Shown: positions 49,581 through 59,373, numbered from the stretch's first letter. The stretch: DNA of 64,000 nt from Clostridia bacterium (GCA_017520825.1 JAFXEX010000023.1:1-64000), one strand, 5' to 3'. Notes: a model not told the origin generated them from the sequence alone. Numbers and translations: made by a program.

Positions 49581-51440
49581 ATGATGAAAAAAATCGAAGA
49601 ATATTTCGAGGGCATAAGAGGCACTGTGATCAGTGGTGTTTTTTTGTTACTTAGTCTCTTTATACCCAAGATATTTAACGTAGACGTTCCTGTTTACCTC
49701 GACCCTGCCTGGGTATCGGTTATTATATCGGGCATTCCCTTAATAACGTTGGCAATACGCAGAGTAATAAAAAACAAAGGAATTTCAAAAATATCCTCTG
49801 CCCTACTGATTTCGGTTGCAATGATATCTGCAATTATCATTGGGGATCTGTTTGCAGCAGGTGAGGTTGCGTTTATTATGGCAATAGGTGAAATTCTGGA
49901 GGACAAAACTACGGAGAGGGCAAAAAAAGGCTTGAAAAATCTTATAAGCCTTCAGCCCGTTCAGGCAAGACGTGTAACCGGAGAATCAGTCAGCGTTGAG
50001 CAAATTCAGGTCGGTGATTTAATCAGAATACTGCCCGGAGAAGCAATTCCCGTTGACGGAGAAATTGTCAGTGGTGAAACCTCGGTTGACCAATCGGTGA
50101 TGACAGGTGAATCTTTGCCGGTTGACAAAGCTGTTGGCGACAGCGTTTTCTGTGGAACGGTAAACCGTTACGGCTCAATTGACATAAAAGCTACTAAGGT
50201 GGGTGAAGATTCCTCCTTACAGAAGCTTATACGAATGGTAAGAGAAGCAGAGGATAAGCAAGCGCCGATGCAGAGAATTGCAGATAAATGGGCAAGCTGG
50301 CTTGTGCCCCTGGCAATGATAATTGCCATAATTTCAGGCATAGTAACAAAAAACGTTACGGTAGCCGTAACCGTCCTTGTAGTTTTCTGCCCCTGCGCAC
50401 TTGTGCTGGCAACCCCTACGGCTATTATGGCAGCAATAGGACAAGCTACAAAGCATGGAATAATCATAAAATCCGGTAGCGCCCTCGAAAAGATGGGAAA
50501 GGTTGACACCATTACCTTCGACAAAACGGGAACTCTGACCTATGGTAACTTAAGGGTTTCTGAGGTTATTGCACTCGACAGTGAAATCAACAGTGACGCT
50601 TTACTTTCAATTACTGCGTCTGCTGAAAGCAAAAGTGAGCATCCGTTAGGAAAAGCTATAACTGAATTTGCAAAAGAAAAAGGACTTAACGTCCTTGAAA
50701 GTGAAAGCTTCAATATGGAAGCCGGAAAAGGTATTACGGCAACCATCTCCGGAATAGAGGTATACTGTGGAAGCGAAAGGTTTATAAAGGAAAAAGGCTT
50801 CACCCTGCCCCTTGATGAAATAACAAGGTTAAGAAACGAGGGTAAAGCGATAGTAATTACTGCCACGAAGGGTAAAGTGATAGGCGTTATAGCGCTTTCT
50901 GACACAATAAGAGATAATGCAAGCACCTCCATCGGCAAGCTTAGACAAATGGGAGTTGACACCGTTATCCTTACCGGAGATAACAAAAACACTGCAATTC
51001 ATTTTGCAAAAGCGTTGAAGGTATCAGAGGTGTATTCCGAGCTTCTTCCCGAAGAAAAGGTAAATAGCATTCTCAAGCTGCGTCAAAACGGCAAAACGGT
51101 TTGTATGGTAGGTGACGGCATAAACGACGCACCTGCTCTGAAAATCGCAGACGTAGGCATTGCCATGGGTACTATGGGCAGTGATATTGCAGTTGAATCG
51201 GCTGACATTGCATTGGTGGGAGATGATGTATCAAAGCTTCCCTATCTGAAACGACTGTCAAACGCCACGGTTAATACAATAAAATTCAGCATTTCACTTT
51301 CACTGTTCATAAACCTTGTGGCTATCGTTCTGTCGGTAATAAACGTACTGACACCCACCACAGGTGCTTTGGTACATAATGCAGGCTCCTGCTTCGTAGT
51401 GCTTATTGCTGCGCTTTTATACGACAGAAAATTTGATTAA
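49581..51440 (+). CDS. P1B-type heavy-metal-transporting ATPase
   Basis: A P-type ATPase of about 619 residues. The transmembrane metal motif is CPC (VVFCPCALVLATPTA). The phosphorylation motif is DKTGTLT, the actuator has MTGESLPVDK, and the nucleotide domain has SEHPLGKAI. The hinge is VGDGINDAPAL. The last helices carry HNAGSCFVV. There is no N-terminal heavy-metal-associated domain. The CPC motif and HNxGS segment do not decide between Zn/Cd and Cu type, so the metal is left open. The start is uncertain: ATG at 49581 or 49584, or a TTG at 49572, close to AAGG. Divergent TetR regulation is likely. Confidence 0.9.
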   Translation: MMKKIEEYFEGIRGTVISGVFLLLSLFIPKIFNVDVPVYLDPAWVSVIISGIPLITLAIRRVIKNKGISKISSALLISVAMISAIIIGDLFAAGEVAFIMAIGEILEDKTTERAKKGLKNLISLQPVQARRVTGESVSVEQIQVGDLIRILPGEAIPVDGEIVSGETSVDQSVMTGESLPVDKAVGDSVFCGTVNRYGSIDIKATKVGEDSSLQKLIRMVREAEDKQAPMQRIADKWASWLVPLAMIIAIISGIVTKNVTVAVTVLVVFCPCALVLATPTAIMAAIGQATKHGIIIKSGSALEKMGKVDTITFDKTGTLTYGNLRVSEVIALDSEINSDALLSITASAESKSEHPLGKAITEFAKEKGLNVLESESFNMEAGKGITATISGIEVYCGSERFIKEKGFTLPLDEITRLRNEGKAIVITATKGKVIGVIALSDTIRDNASTSIGKLRQMGVDTVILTGDNKNTAIHFAKALKVSEVYSELLPEEKVNSILKLRQNGKTVCMVGDGINDAPALKIADVGIAMGTMGSDIAVESADIALVGDDVSKLPYLKRLSNATVNTIKFSISLSLFINLVAIVLSVINVLTPTTGALVHNAGSCFVVLIAALLYDRKFD

Positions 51441-51446
51441 ACCTTT

Positions 51447-51884
51447 TTACTTGGTTCCCGTTGAGCCAAAGCCACCTTGTCCTCTGACTGTTTCAGAAAG
51501 CTCATCAACCTCGTTGTATTCTGCTTTCAAAAAGGGTACGATTGCCATTTGAGCAATACGCTCTCCGTGTGATATTACTCTGTCCTCGGTGGAGTGATTA
51601 TGTATAGGCACCATAATTTCACCACGGTAGTCTGCATCAATAACACCTACCTTGTTGGCGGGAGCAAGTCCTTTTTTGGTAGCAAGACCACTTCTTGCAA
51701 AGACAAGTCCAACGTATCCCTCGGGGAGCTCGGCTGCAATACCTGTGTGTAGCAGTACGGTCTCCCCTGCTTTTATTGTAACGTCCTCTTCAAGAAGAGC
51801 GTAAAGGTCAGCGCCTGCAGAAAACTCTGTTCCGTAGGTAGGACATATTGCCTTGGGTGACGTTTTTTTATAGTTAATTATCAT
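51447..51884 (-). CDS. dut: dUTP diphosphatase
   Basis: A 145-residue trimeric dUTPase that hydrolyses dUTP to dUMP. All five motifs can be seen: AGADLYAL, FARSGLATKKGL, VGVIDADYRGEIMVPI, GERIAQMAIVPF and the C-terminal RGQGGFGSTG. It overlaps the LacI-type gene (TGATG), so its translation is coupled to the regulator. It converges on the P1B ATPase with only 6 bp between the stop codons and no clear terminator. Confidence 0.96.
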   Translation of the reverse strand: MIINYKKTSPKAICPTYGTEFSAGADLYALLEEDVTIKAGETVLLHTGIAAELPEGYVGLVFARSGLATKKGLAPANKVGVIDADYRGEIMVPIHNHSTEDRVISHGERIAQMAIVPFLKAEYNEVDELSETVRGQGGFGSTGTK

Positions 51885-52870
51885 CAGGTCGTCTCTCTTT
51901 CTACTATATTACATTCAATTACTTGTCTTTTAGGAGCTGCTTCTCCTGTGGCAACCTTTGCAAAAACGTCGGCTGCAAGAGCGCCAAGCTCGTTGGGAAG
52001 GTTGTCAACGGAGGTCAGCTCGGGGATAAGGCAATATGATAAATGTGAGTTATCGTAGCCTGTCACAACTATATCCTCAGGAATCTTATATCCAAATTCA
52101 AGACAAGCCTTAACGGCGCCTACTGCAAGCTCATCCTCGGCACAAATAATTGCTGTTATATCGGTATTGTTTTTGAGGATTTCAGCCGTCGCTCTTTTTG
52201 CATCTGCGTAATATCTGCTTGACAGATACATTATCTGGTTTTCGATATCAAGTCCCATATTTGCAATACCCTCGCAAAAGCCACCAAGCTTTTTCATACC
52301 ACTTGGAGTACGGGTATCGTAAAGGTACAAAAATCTCTTATGTCCCCTATCGTAAAGCATTTTGACAACGCTGGCAACAGTTGCTCGGTCATCGGTCAGC
52401 ACGGAGTACATTCCGTCGGGCTCGAAATCGGTGTTTATGCCTATAACGGGAATTTTCTGAGCTGCCTTTGCCAATACCTCAAGAGCAGGAGATTCCTGGA
52501 ACTTCGAGCCTACAACAAAGAGCGCGTCTATTCTTCGGCTGAGCATCATAGAAACGTATCTGCTTATGTCGTTTATAGCGTCACCGATATTATACAGTAT
52601 CATATCATAGCCTTGCTTTTTCATCTGCTTTTCAAGGACGGCAACGGCACGTGAGCCGTATATATCTTCAACGTCGGGAAGAAGCACACCCACTATATTT
52701 ACAGACTGAGAATTGAGGTTTTTGGCATAGACGTTGGGAACGTATCCCTCTTCTTCGATTATTTTCATTATTAACTCGCGTGTTTTCTCTTTGACAGGAC
52801 CACCGTTGAGCGTTCTTGACACTGTTGCAATAGAAACACCTGCTTTTTCAGCTATATCGTAAATGTTCAC
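51884..52870 (-). CDS. LacI-family transcriptional regulator
   Basis: A 328-residue LacI/PurR-type regulator. The HTH is MNIYDIAEKAGVSIATVSRTLNG, followed by the hinge NVYAKNLNSQSVNIVGVLLPDV and a periplasmic-binding-like sensor domain (residues about 60-320). The start is a GTG at 52870 with AGGAGGTC upstream. It is translationally coupled to dut, an unusual partner; no sugar-use gene is adjacent, so its target and effector are unknown. Confidence 0.9.
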   Translation of the reverse strand: MNIYDIAEKAGVSIATVSRTLNGGPVKEKTRELIMKIIEEEGYVPNVYAKNLNSQSVNIVGVLLPDVEDIYGSRAVAVLEKQMKKQGYDMILYNIGDAINDISRYVSMMLSRRIDALFVVGSKFQESPALEVLAKAAQKIPVIGINTDFEPDGMYSVLTDDRATVASVVKMLYDRGHKRFLYLYDTRTPSGMKKLGGFCEGIANMGLDIENQIMYLSSRYYADAKRATAEILKNNTDITAIICAEDELAVGAVKACLEFGYKIPEDIVVTGYDNSHLSYCLIPELTSVDNLPNELGALAADVFAKVATGEAAPKRQVIECNIVERETT

Positions 52871-52896
52871 TTTTGACCTCCTGATCCGTTTTTCTT

Positions 52897-52925
52897 ATAT
52901 TAACACATATTTTCCGTTATGTCAA
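52897..52925 (-). promoter_or_regulatory. sigma-A promoter of lacI-dut
   Basis: On the minus strand TTGACA (52920-52925) and TAATAT (52897-52902) have a 17-bp spacer. It is back to back with the promoter of the phosphodiesterase gene. Confidence 0.82.
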
Positions 52926-52934
52926 AGGAAAGTG

Positions 52935-52963
52935 TTGATTTTCAGTCACTAATCTGTTAAAAT
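52935..52963 (+). promoter_or_regulatory. sigma-A promoter of the phosphodiesterase gene
   Basis: TTGATT (52935-52940) and TAAAAT (52958-52963) have a 17-bp spacer. AAAGGAGAT follows just before the ATG at 52987. Confidence 0.78.
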
Positions 52964-52986
52964 TAATATACAAAGGAGATGAAACG

Positions 52987-53529
52987 ATGAAATATATTAT
53001 TGCTTCCGACATTCACGGCTCGGCATTCTGGTGTAAAAAGCTTATTGACGCATTTCAAGCCGAAAACGGTGATCGCCTTCTTCTGCTGGGTGATATTCTG
53101 TACCACGGACCAAGAAACGACCTGCCCGACGGATATGCGCCAAAAGAGGTTATTGATATGCTAAACGCATTGAAGGGAAAAGTTATTTCGGTAGCAGGAA
53201 ATTGCGAAGCCCCTGTAGACCAAATAGTATTGAACTTCCCCGTTCTTGCAGAATATACAATGATACCATACGAAAAGAAAACCGTTTTCCTAACTCACGG
53301 GCATATCTATAACGAAAACTCCCTCCCACCCTTGTGTGACGGCGACGTTCTGGTACACGGACACACTCACGTTCCCGTTTGTGAAAAGCGTGAGGGTTAC
53401 ATTATCATTAATCCGGGCTCGGTGTCTATTCCCAAGGAAAATTCACATCACGGCTATGCAATTTTTGAAAACGGAGAATTTATACTAAAGGACTTTGACG
53501 GAAACGTTAAAGCCAGCATTCAAATATGA
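52987..53529 (+). CDS. YfcE-type metallophosphodiesterase
   Basis: A 180-residue calcineurin-like phosphoesterase of the YfcE/MJ0936 group. Motifs in order: ASDIHGSAFW, LLGDILYHG, AGNCEAPVD, LTHGHIYN, LVHGHTHVPV. The dinuclear metal site is complete. Small proteins of this type hydrolyse phosphodiesters, and the physiological substrate is unknown. It is monocistronic between divergent lacI and convergent addB, with its own promoter and terminator. Confidence 0.9.
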   Translation: MKYIIASDIHGSAFWCKKLIDAFQAENGDRLLLLGDILYHGPRNDLPDGYAPKEVIDMLNALKGKVISVAGNCEAPVDQIVLNFPVLAEYTMIPYEKKTVFLTHGHIYNENSLPPLCDGDVLVHGHTHVPVCEKREGYIIINPGSVSIPKENSHHGYAIFENGEFILKDFDGNVKASIQI

Positions 53530-53550
53530 ATATATCCTACCCAATAAACG

Positions 53551-53586
53551 ATATGGCAAGGCGATTTCGCCTTGCCATATTTTGTT
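53551..53586 (+). terminator. terminator of the phosphodiesterase gene
   Basis: ATATGGCAAGGCGA and TCGCCTTGCCATAT form a 14-bp stem with an almost absent loop, followed by TTTTG. Confidence 0.88.
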
Positions 53587-56500
53587 TAAAGCTCTCCAAG
53601 CTCCTCCCTCATTTTCACAAGGGGCGTTTTACATTCAATTCTTTTTCGCGGTTCACCTTCAAACCGACATATAGGGTGATAAGGGCAGTATGAGCAAGCC
53701 GAGCCCTCGGCACTGTTGTCCTCTATGGGCTCTGCTTCAATATTACCACTTTTCAGATTATCCATTACGTCTCTGAAAAGAGAATCTACGTACCTTTGAA
53801 TTATTCCGAATTCTTCAAGGGTAGCAAGAGTAGAGGATGCATTAGACTTATATCCGTCTGTATCTTTGTCATATTTCAGGTTAACAAAGCGTTTGTCCTC
53901 CCCTATTTCCATTGCATCAATAATACGCTTATCGTCAAGGTACATACCACTTCGCTTAAGGTTTTTATCTATCTGCAAACGAAGCGTGTCATCTCCCTGC
54001 TCATCGTCGGTGGCTTTAAACTCCTCCTTTGAGGCAGGCATATACATAATTCCCGCTTCACGCCGTGGGATACTTGACGGAGTTTTGGTAAAAGCGTAAA
54101 GGTATATCAGCATCTGGATGTTCATTCCGTTAAGAACGTCCTCAAGAGAGAAGCTCTTACCACCCGTTTTAGTTTTATAATCAACTACTCTTATGTACTC
54201 AACACCGTTTTCATCAACGTAGCTGTCAACTCTGTCAATTACTCCGTGGAAGAAAAGCTTTCCTCCGTCGTCAAGCTGAACCTCATAGGGCTTAACTGCC
54301 TCAGAATTTCTTATATCCTCTTCAAAATATTTAGGCTTGAAGAGTGATGCAGAAAATTCGTCACATATATTTTTTACTATAAGCAAGACGAACGAGCAGA
54401 TATTATCCACCAAATATTTATATTTTGGGCTATCCTCTCTGATATTTGAAGCAGTGCTTTCTATATACTCTCCTGCTGCTTCACGCGTTATCCTTTCAAT
54501 ATGCTCGGGCGAAGCTTTGGTTATATCAGCGCCGTCAGCAGTAAGTGTTTTTAACACGATTTCCAGAATTTTGTGAACGTAGCTACCTATTTCGGCGCGA
54601 CTGAATTCTGCTCTTTTGCGAGTACGGGCATTGAGCATATACTCCACAAAATATGAAAAACGGCACTTTTCGTACTTTTCAAGTCTTGATTGAGAAAGTG
54701 TGTAGGTTTGAGGTATTATATCGTCAGAGTCAATATGAAAGGGCTTTTGTGTGCTTTCAACGAAGGATTTCAAAACGAGAGCTTCTTCTAAAAGCTTTTT
54801 ATTCTCTTCTCCTGAGAAAAGCAATGAAATATCCTCTTGTGTTGAAACGACGTACTCTATTAATTCCTCTTTGGAAACGGGTATTGCATCCGACGGAATA
54901 TAAGTATCAGCTTCTACACCAAGTACCTCTGTAACCGTTGAAGAAAAATATGACGGCAACGAATAAGCCTTTGACCCGTCCGTCGATGAGGTATGATATA
55001 CGAAATGCAGTGTTTCTGACGGGCGAAGAATTGCAAGCAAAAACTGGAAGGTCTGGTCCTTCAATTTTTCCTCAGGGCTTTCGTCAAGCTTCAAGTCGTT
55101 TTCACGAAGCCAACGCCTTTCACTTTCAGTAAACACTGATTTTGAATCGGGAACTGAAGGAAATACACCTTCGTTGAAGCCGATAAAGAACAGGTGCTTT
55201 ATATTTTTGTTTCTGACAAACTCCACGTCGCCAAGCTCTACCTCATCAAGCGAAGACGGTATTTTACCAAAGGAAAGAGAGGTCAGTACGAGTCTCATAT
55301 ACTTAATAAATCTCTCTCTGCCTACCCTGAGATCACCTGCCCCATCAACCAGCATATCAAGAGCAGACAGCAAGGCATTCCAAGCGCTTACTTCATCGTC
55401 ATAGTCCTGCTTTCCAAAAGCTTCACCCAATTCCTTATTATAACTTTCAACCTTCTTTGAAAGAGATAGCGCATCAAAATAGGCAACGAGGCTCTCTGCC
55501 TTTTCGCGAACTGACGAACGGTCAGAAAAGCCTTCTGCAAGCTTTTTTAAAGGTGGGAACACCTTGTGACGTGCACGGTTGACGATTTCAAGCTCAGCCT
55601 TGTCCGACGCCGTAAAGCGCTCAACGTAGCCTCTGGGGTGCATTGTCCAATCCGTATCTGAGTACCAATTTTTCTTACTTATATTCCAAAGAGTTACGTA
55701 ATTCTCCAGCAGATAAGCTTCTTCCTCGGTCAGTCCCAAATAAGTGCTTTTTAAATACACCTTCATATGTTGTGAATAAAAGGAAGAATTGACAAGCTCC
55801 AGTGCTGAAAGTACAAGGGATATAACCGGCATTTGAACAACGCTTTTTTCGGTGCAATTCAAATGAGGAATTCCATAGCTTTCAAGAACGTTTTCAAGCG
55901 TTGAGGCATAGGTTGCCATATTTGCGGCACATACTGCTATTTCAGAAAACGTCGCTCCCGATTTAACAAGCTTTACAATTTCACGTGCGACGTATACACA
56001 TTCGTCATAAGGATTGTTTACTGCAGTGACGGTTACGCCGTCTGCATCGGGGTAGGATATATCTCTACCTGTAATAACTGCCTCAGAAAGAGCTTTCAAA
56101 GCATCGTTTCTGACACGGTAATTCACATCAAGCTGTGTGCAGGAATATTCAATGGAATGTTTTTCGGCGCAGGCACGTATAGTATCAAAAGCAAGGGTTG
56201 TTTTTCTGAATATTTCTTCCGTATCGGGTCGGGCAAGTGAAAAGGTTACCGTCATTTTGTAACAGCTTTTCATAATTTGCTCAATTACCTCGTACTGAGG
56301 TGCAGTATAATCGTAAAAGCCGTCAATAAACACGTAAGAATCTTCAAAAAAGTCAAAATCCCTGAGGGTAGCGGCAAGTCGTGATATATCGTCTGTCGCA
56401 TCTGTTATGCCGTCTTTAAGAGACTTTTCATATGCAGAAAAAACTGTAGCAAAATCAGAGAGTTTTACTGAAAGAGAGGTTCCTCCCTTATCCTGCGCCT

Positions 56501-56936
56501 GAAGCTTCTTTTCTGCAAGCTCAATATCGGAGCCATGAAATCCACGGCTTCTGAGCATATCCATTTCATTACGCAATATCTGTATATACTTGGTGTCGTC
56601 AACACATTCGGCAAAGGTAGGGCATACGGATTTAAGACGCTCCAATATAACGGCAGTAATAAGGTCTTTTCCGGCAGTATCCACGTACTTATAGGTCATA
56701 CCACCTGCTTCACGAAAAACACGGTTAGCGAGACGGGAGAAGTTTATAACCTCAACGTTTGCGTTAATACGATTACCACAGGTGCTGAGAAGCTCGGCTT
56801 CCATTTTTACGCTTTCCTGCTCGGGAACGATAACGTAAATTTTTCTGTCCTCGCCGGAATCAAGTATTCTATTTATTTCATTTATAACCCTATAAGTTTT
56901 GCCGTATCCGGACGGTGCATAAATAAGCGAGAGCAA
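53586..56936 (-). CDS. addB: ATP-dependent helicase/nuclease subunit AddB
   Basis: A 1116-residue AddB, partner of AddA in recombinational repair of double-strand breaks. The N-terminus has the Walker A-like YAPSGYGKTYRVINE. The helicase-like middle part has no active motor motifs. The C-terminal PD-(D/E)xK nuclease has GVIDRVDSY and VVDYKTK. Fe-S cluster cysteines bracket it: CRFSYF near residue 763 and CSYCPYHPIC near the end. The start is a TTG at 56936 with AAGGAG 8 nt upstream. AddA normally follows AddB, but here a convergent terminator and the phosphodiesterase gene follow instead. Confidence 0.95.
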   Translation of the reverse strand: MLSLIYAPSGYGKTYRVINEINRILDSGEDRKIYVIVPEQESVKMEAELLSTCGNRINANVEVINFSRLANRVFREAGGMTYKYVDTAGKDLITAVILERLKSVCPTFAECVDDTKYIQILRNEMDMLRSRGFHGSDIELAEKKLQAQDKGGTSLSVKLSDFATVFSAYEKSLKDGITDATDDISRLAATLRDFDFFEDSYVFIDGFYDYTAPQYEVIEQIMKSCYKMTVTFSLARPDTEEIFRKTTLAFDTIRACAEKHSIEYSCTQLDVNYRVRNDALKALSEAVITGRDISYPDADGVTVTAVNNPYDECVYVAREIVKLVKSGATFSEIAVCAANMATYASTLENVLESYGIPHLNCTEKSVVQMPVISLVLSALELVNSSFYSQHMKVYLKSTYLGLTEEEAYLLENYVTLWNISKKNWYSDTDWTMHPRGYVERFTASDKAELEIVNRARHKVFPPLKKLAEGFSDRSSVREKAESLVAYFDALSLSKKVESYNKELGEAFGKQDYDDEVSAWNALLSALDMLVDGAGDLRVGRERFIKYMRLVLTSLSFGKIPSSLDEVELGDVEFVRNKNIKHLFFIGFNEGVFPSVPDSKSVFTESERRWLRENDLKLDESPEEKLKDQTFQFLLAILRPSETLHFVYHTSSTDGSKAYSLPSYFSSTVTEVLGVEADTYIPSDAIPVSKEELIEYVVSTQEDISLLFSGEENKKLLEEALVLKSFVESTQKPFHIDSDDIIPQTYTLSQSRLEKYEKCRFSYFVEYMLNARTRKRAEFSRAEIGSYVHKILEIVLKTLTADGADITKASPEHIERITREAAGEYIESTASNIREDSPKYKYLVDNICSFVLLIVKNICDEFSASLFKPKYFEEDIRNSEAVKPYEVQLDDGGKLFFHGVIDRVDSYVDENGVEYIRVVDYKTKTGGKSFSLEDVLNGMNIQMLIYLYAFTKTPSSIPRREAGIMYMPASKEEFKATDDEQGDDTLRLQIDKNLKRSGMYLDDKRIIDAMEIGEDKRFVNLKYDKDTDGYKSNASSTLATLEEFGIIQRYVDSLFRDVMDNLKSGNIEAEPIEDNSAEGSACSYCPYHPICRFEGEPRKRIECKTPLVKMREELGEL

Positions 56937-56955
56937 AAAATCAACTCCTTAACTC

Positions 56956-56984
56956 TTGAATAATGATCGTTTGTGTGATATACT
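56956..56984 (+). promoter_or_regulatory. sigma-A promoter of the polyprenyl synthase gene
   Basis: TTGAAT (56956-56961) and TATACT (56979-56984) have a 17-bp spacer, close to the divergent start of addB. Confidence 0.75.
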
Positions 56985-57016
56985 AATCATATATTTAATT
57001 GAAAGTGATTGCATTT

Positions 57017-58093
57017 ATGGAAAGATTAAAAGAATATCTCGGTATTTGTGAAAAAAGGTGCGCACAATACTTCGAGCAATATCCAAAAAGTGACGTAAAG
57101 CCCGAAGAACTTAAAATTGGTGCAACTGAATACTTTTTACGTGGTGGAAAAAGACTTCGTCCTGCAGTTTTATCACTGTCGGCAGGCGCTTTGGGTGGCA
57201 AAGAAGTAGAGCTGGCAGTAACGCCTGCAATGGTCAGCGTTGAGCTTTTTCACACGTTTACCCTGGTCCACGACGATATTATAGACAACGACGACACAAG
57301 ACGTGGTGGAAAAAGCGTACATATACTCGTAAGAGACTTGTTCGATGGATATGAAGGTGCGTCGGACTACGGTCGTGACGTATCTATTCTCGCAGGTGAT
57401 ACATTGCACGCAATGGCAGTCAAGATGCTCATTGAATGTGCCGACTCCCCCCTTTTCTCAGCCGAAACTGTCCTTGAGGTGCTGAAGCTTCTTGAAGGCA
57501 ATTGTATAAACGAATTGCTTGCAGGAGAAACGAACGACACCAGAATGGGTCTTATCAAAAGCGAAGCCTTTGACGTGGGAAGCAGCGAAGAAACTCTTGA
57601 GGTTATGCGACAAAAGACAGGCGTTCTTTTTGAATACTGCGCAAAGGCAGGCGCTATGCTTGGAATGAACGTTGCAGACCCCACCGTAAAGGAAGCCGTA
57701 GCGCTTGGCAATTTTGCAAGATTATGTGGCATAGCTTTTCAGCTGAAAGACGATATACTCGGAATTATTTCCGATGAAAAAACCTTAGGCAAGCCTATCG
57801 GATCGGATATACGCGAAGGCAAAAAAACCGTGATTTTGCAGGAAGCCTACAAAAATGCAAACGCGAAGGAAAGAAGGCTCATCGAAGAAACCGTTGGAAA
57901 CAGAACAGCATCTCAGGAAAGCATCAACGCTGTTAAAGAAATTTTTCTGTTGCGAGGTGGTCTTGAAAGGGCTGAAAATCTTGCTTCAGATTATATTTCC
58001 GAAGCAATGTCAGAGTTAAAAACAATCAAAAGCTCGGAATACACTGAGCTTCTTGAGCTTGCCGCAGGCTTTATGTCCGCAAGAAAGCTTTGA
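57017..58093 (+). CDS. polyprenyl (isoprenyl) diphosphate synthase
   Basis: A 358-residue trans-isoprenyl diphosphate synthase that condenses isopentenyl diphosphate with allylic diphosphates. The first aspartate motif is HDDIIDNDDTRRGG, and the GGKRLRP segment is near residue 43. The second motif is KDDILGI, in which the usual last Asp of DDxxD is Gly. Chain length cannot be inferred. I chose the ATG at 57017; the frame opens 18 bp earlier at a TTG, which is only about 8 nt after the expected transcription start. It is followed 11 bp later by the carboxypeptidase gene. Confidence 0.9.
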   Translation: MERLKEYLGICEKRCAQYFEQYPKSDVKPEELKIGATEYFLRGGKRLRPAVLSLSAGALGGKEVELAVTPAMVSVELFHTFTLVHDDIIDNDDTRRGGKSVHILVRDLFDGYEGASDYGRDVSILAGDTLHAMAVKMLIECADSPLFSAETVLEVLKLLEGNCINELLAGETNDTRMGLIKSEAFDVGSSEETLEVMRQKTGVLFEYCAKAGAMLGMNVADPTVKEAVALGNFARLCGIAFQLKDDILGIISDEKTLGKPIGSDIREGKKTVILQEAYKNANAKERRLIEETVGNRTASQESINAVKEIFLLRGGLERAENLASDYISEAMSELKTIKSSEYTELLELAAGFMSARKL

Positions 58094-58104
58094 GGTAATA
58101 GTTT

Positions 58105-59373
58105 ATGAAAAAAATTTGTTCGTTAATTATCGTTTTAATTATAACACTTTTGTCGTTTACTGTCAACGCAGAAAGCTTTTTTGAAGGTGGAAAAAACCTA
58201 TATTCCCATAACGTCTATATGGTTAACCTTGACACCGACAAGGTGATGTACGAGCTTGACAGTGAAGAGCTTGTATATCCTGCTTCTCTCACAAAGGTTA
58301 TGACTTGTATAATAGCAATAGAAGAATGTCCTTCTCTTGACGAGGTTGTAACTATTCCGTCGGGAATATTTGATGACATTTACGCCCAGGGTGGTGCTAA
58401 TATGTCGTTGAAATACGGTGAAGAAATTACCGTAGGAGACCTTGTCCGTGCAACTATGATTCGCTCTGCCTGCGATTCTGCCAGCGCATTGGCTTGGTAC
58501 GTTTCGGGAAGCGTTGAGGATTTTGCCAGACTTATGAACAGTAAGGCAAAGGAAATTGGTGCCACGAATACTCATTTTGTCAACGCTCACGGTTTGCACG
58601 ATGACAACCACTATACCACGGCTAAGGATATGTATTTGATTGCAAAATACGCCTTGAAAAATCAAGCCTTCTGTGATATAATAAACGAGTATTCATGTAC
58701 AATACCTGCAACGAATAAATCTGAAGAGCGTGAGCTGAACACCACTATAGATATTGAAAACCCTGACAGTCCTTTATATTATCCATACGTTACAGGCGTC
58801 AAGTCGGGCTTCACCGATGAAGCAGGACGTTGCCTTATTACAAAAGCAACAAAGGACGGAGAAACTTACCTTTTGGTAACCCTTGGTGCTAACCGTGACA
58901 GATACTACGAAGGAAATATGGCTTTTACAGATGCCGTGACACTTTTTGAGTATTATTTTGCAGAGTACGAAATACAAACTGTAACCGACAGTAAGACGCC
59001 ACTGGGCGAGGTAAATGTTAACAACGGAAAATCTGAAAGCGTACAGTTCGGAATAGACAGCTCCGTGGAAGCCCTTGTAGCTCTTGACGAAAAGCCGATA
59101 TTAGCTCTTGATTTGCCCGAAAGCATTGATGCCCCCATAAAATCCGGCGACGTAATCGGAAATGCAACCATTTCAATCGGTGATGAGAGCTTTTCACGAA
59201 AGCTTGTTGCAATGTCATCGGTTGAAAAAAGCAATAATCAAAGGCTTTTTGCCTCAATGAACGATGGAAATATGCTTGCAACTGCCATGGACGTTGCTTC
59301 AATATCACTCTTATGCATTTCAGTTATTATTCTTGGAATATTCATTTCAAAAATAGTTAAAAGAAAAAAATAA
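58105..59373 (+). CDS. D-alanyl-D-alanine carboxypeptidase (DacF/PBP5 type)
   Basis: A 422-residue penicillin-binding protein that trims peptidoglycan stem peptides. It has a signal peptide (residues 1-22), the SxxK nucleophile in PASLTKVM and the third box in VKSGFTDEAG (KSG in place of KTG). The second box is RSACDSA, where the usual SxN has Cys in place of Asn. A beta-sandwich PBP5-C domain follows, and a C-terminal transmembrane anchor (about residues 395-418, then KIVKRKK) is present. It lies in an operon with the polyprenyl synthase. The changed second box could alter activity. Confidence 0.88.
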   Translation: MKKICSLIIVLIITLLSFTVNAESFFEGGKNLYSHNVYMVNLDTDKVMYELDSEELVYPASLTKVMTCIIAIEECPSLDEVVTIPSGIFDDIYAQGGANMSLKYGEEITVGDLVRATMIRSACDSASALAWYVSGSVEDFARLMNSKAKEIGATNTHFVNAHGLHDDNHYTTAKDMYLIAKYALKNQAFCDIINEYSCTIPATNKSEERELNTTIDIENPDSPLYYPYVTGVKSGFTDEAGRCLITKATKDGETYLLVTLGANRDRYYEGNMAFTDAVTLFEYYFAEYEIQTVTDSKTPLGEVNVNNGKSESVQFGIDSSVEALVALDEKPILALDLPESIDAPIKSGDVIGNATISIGDESFSRKLVAMSSVEKSNNQRLFASMNDGNMLATAMDVASISLLCISVIILGIFISKIVKRKK

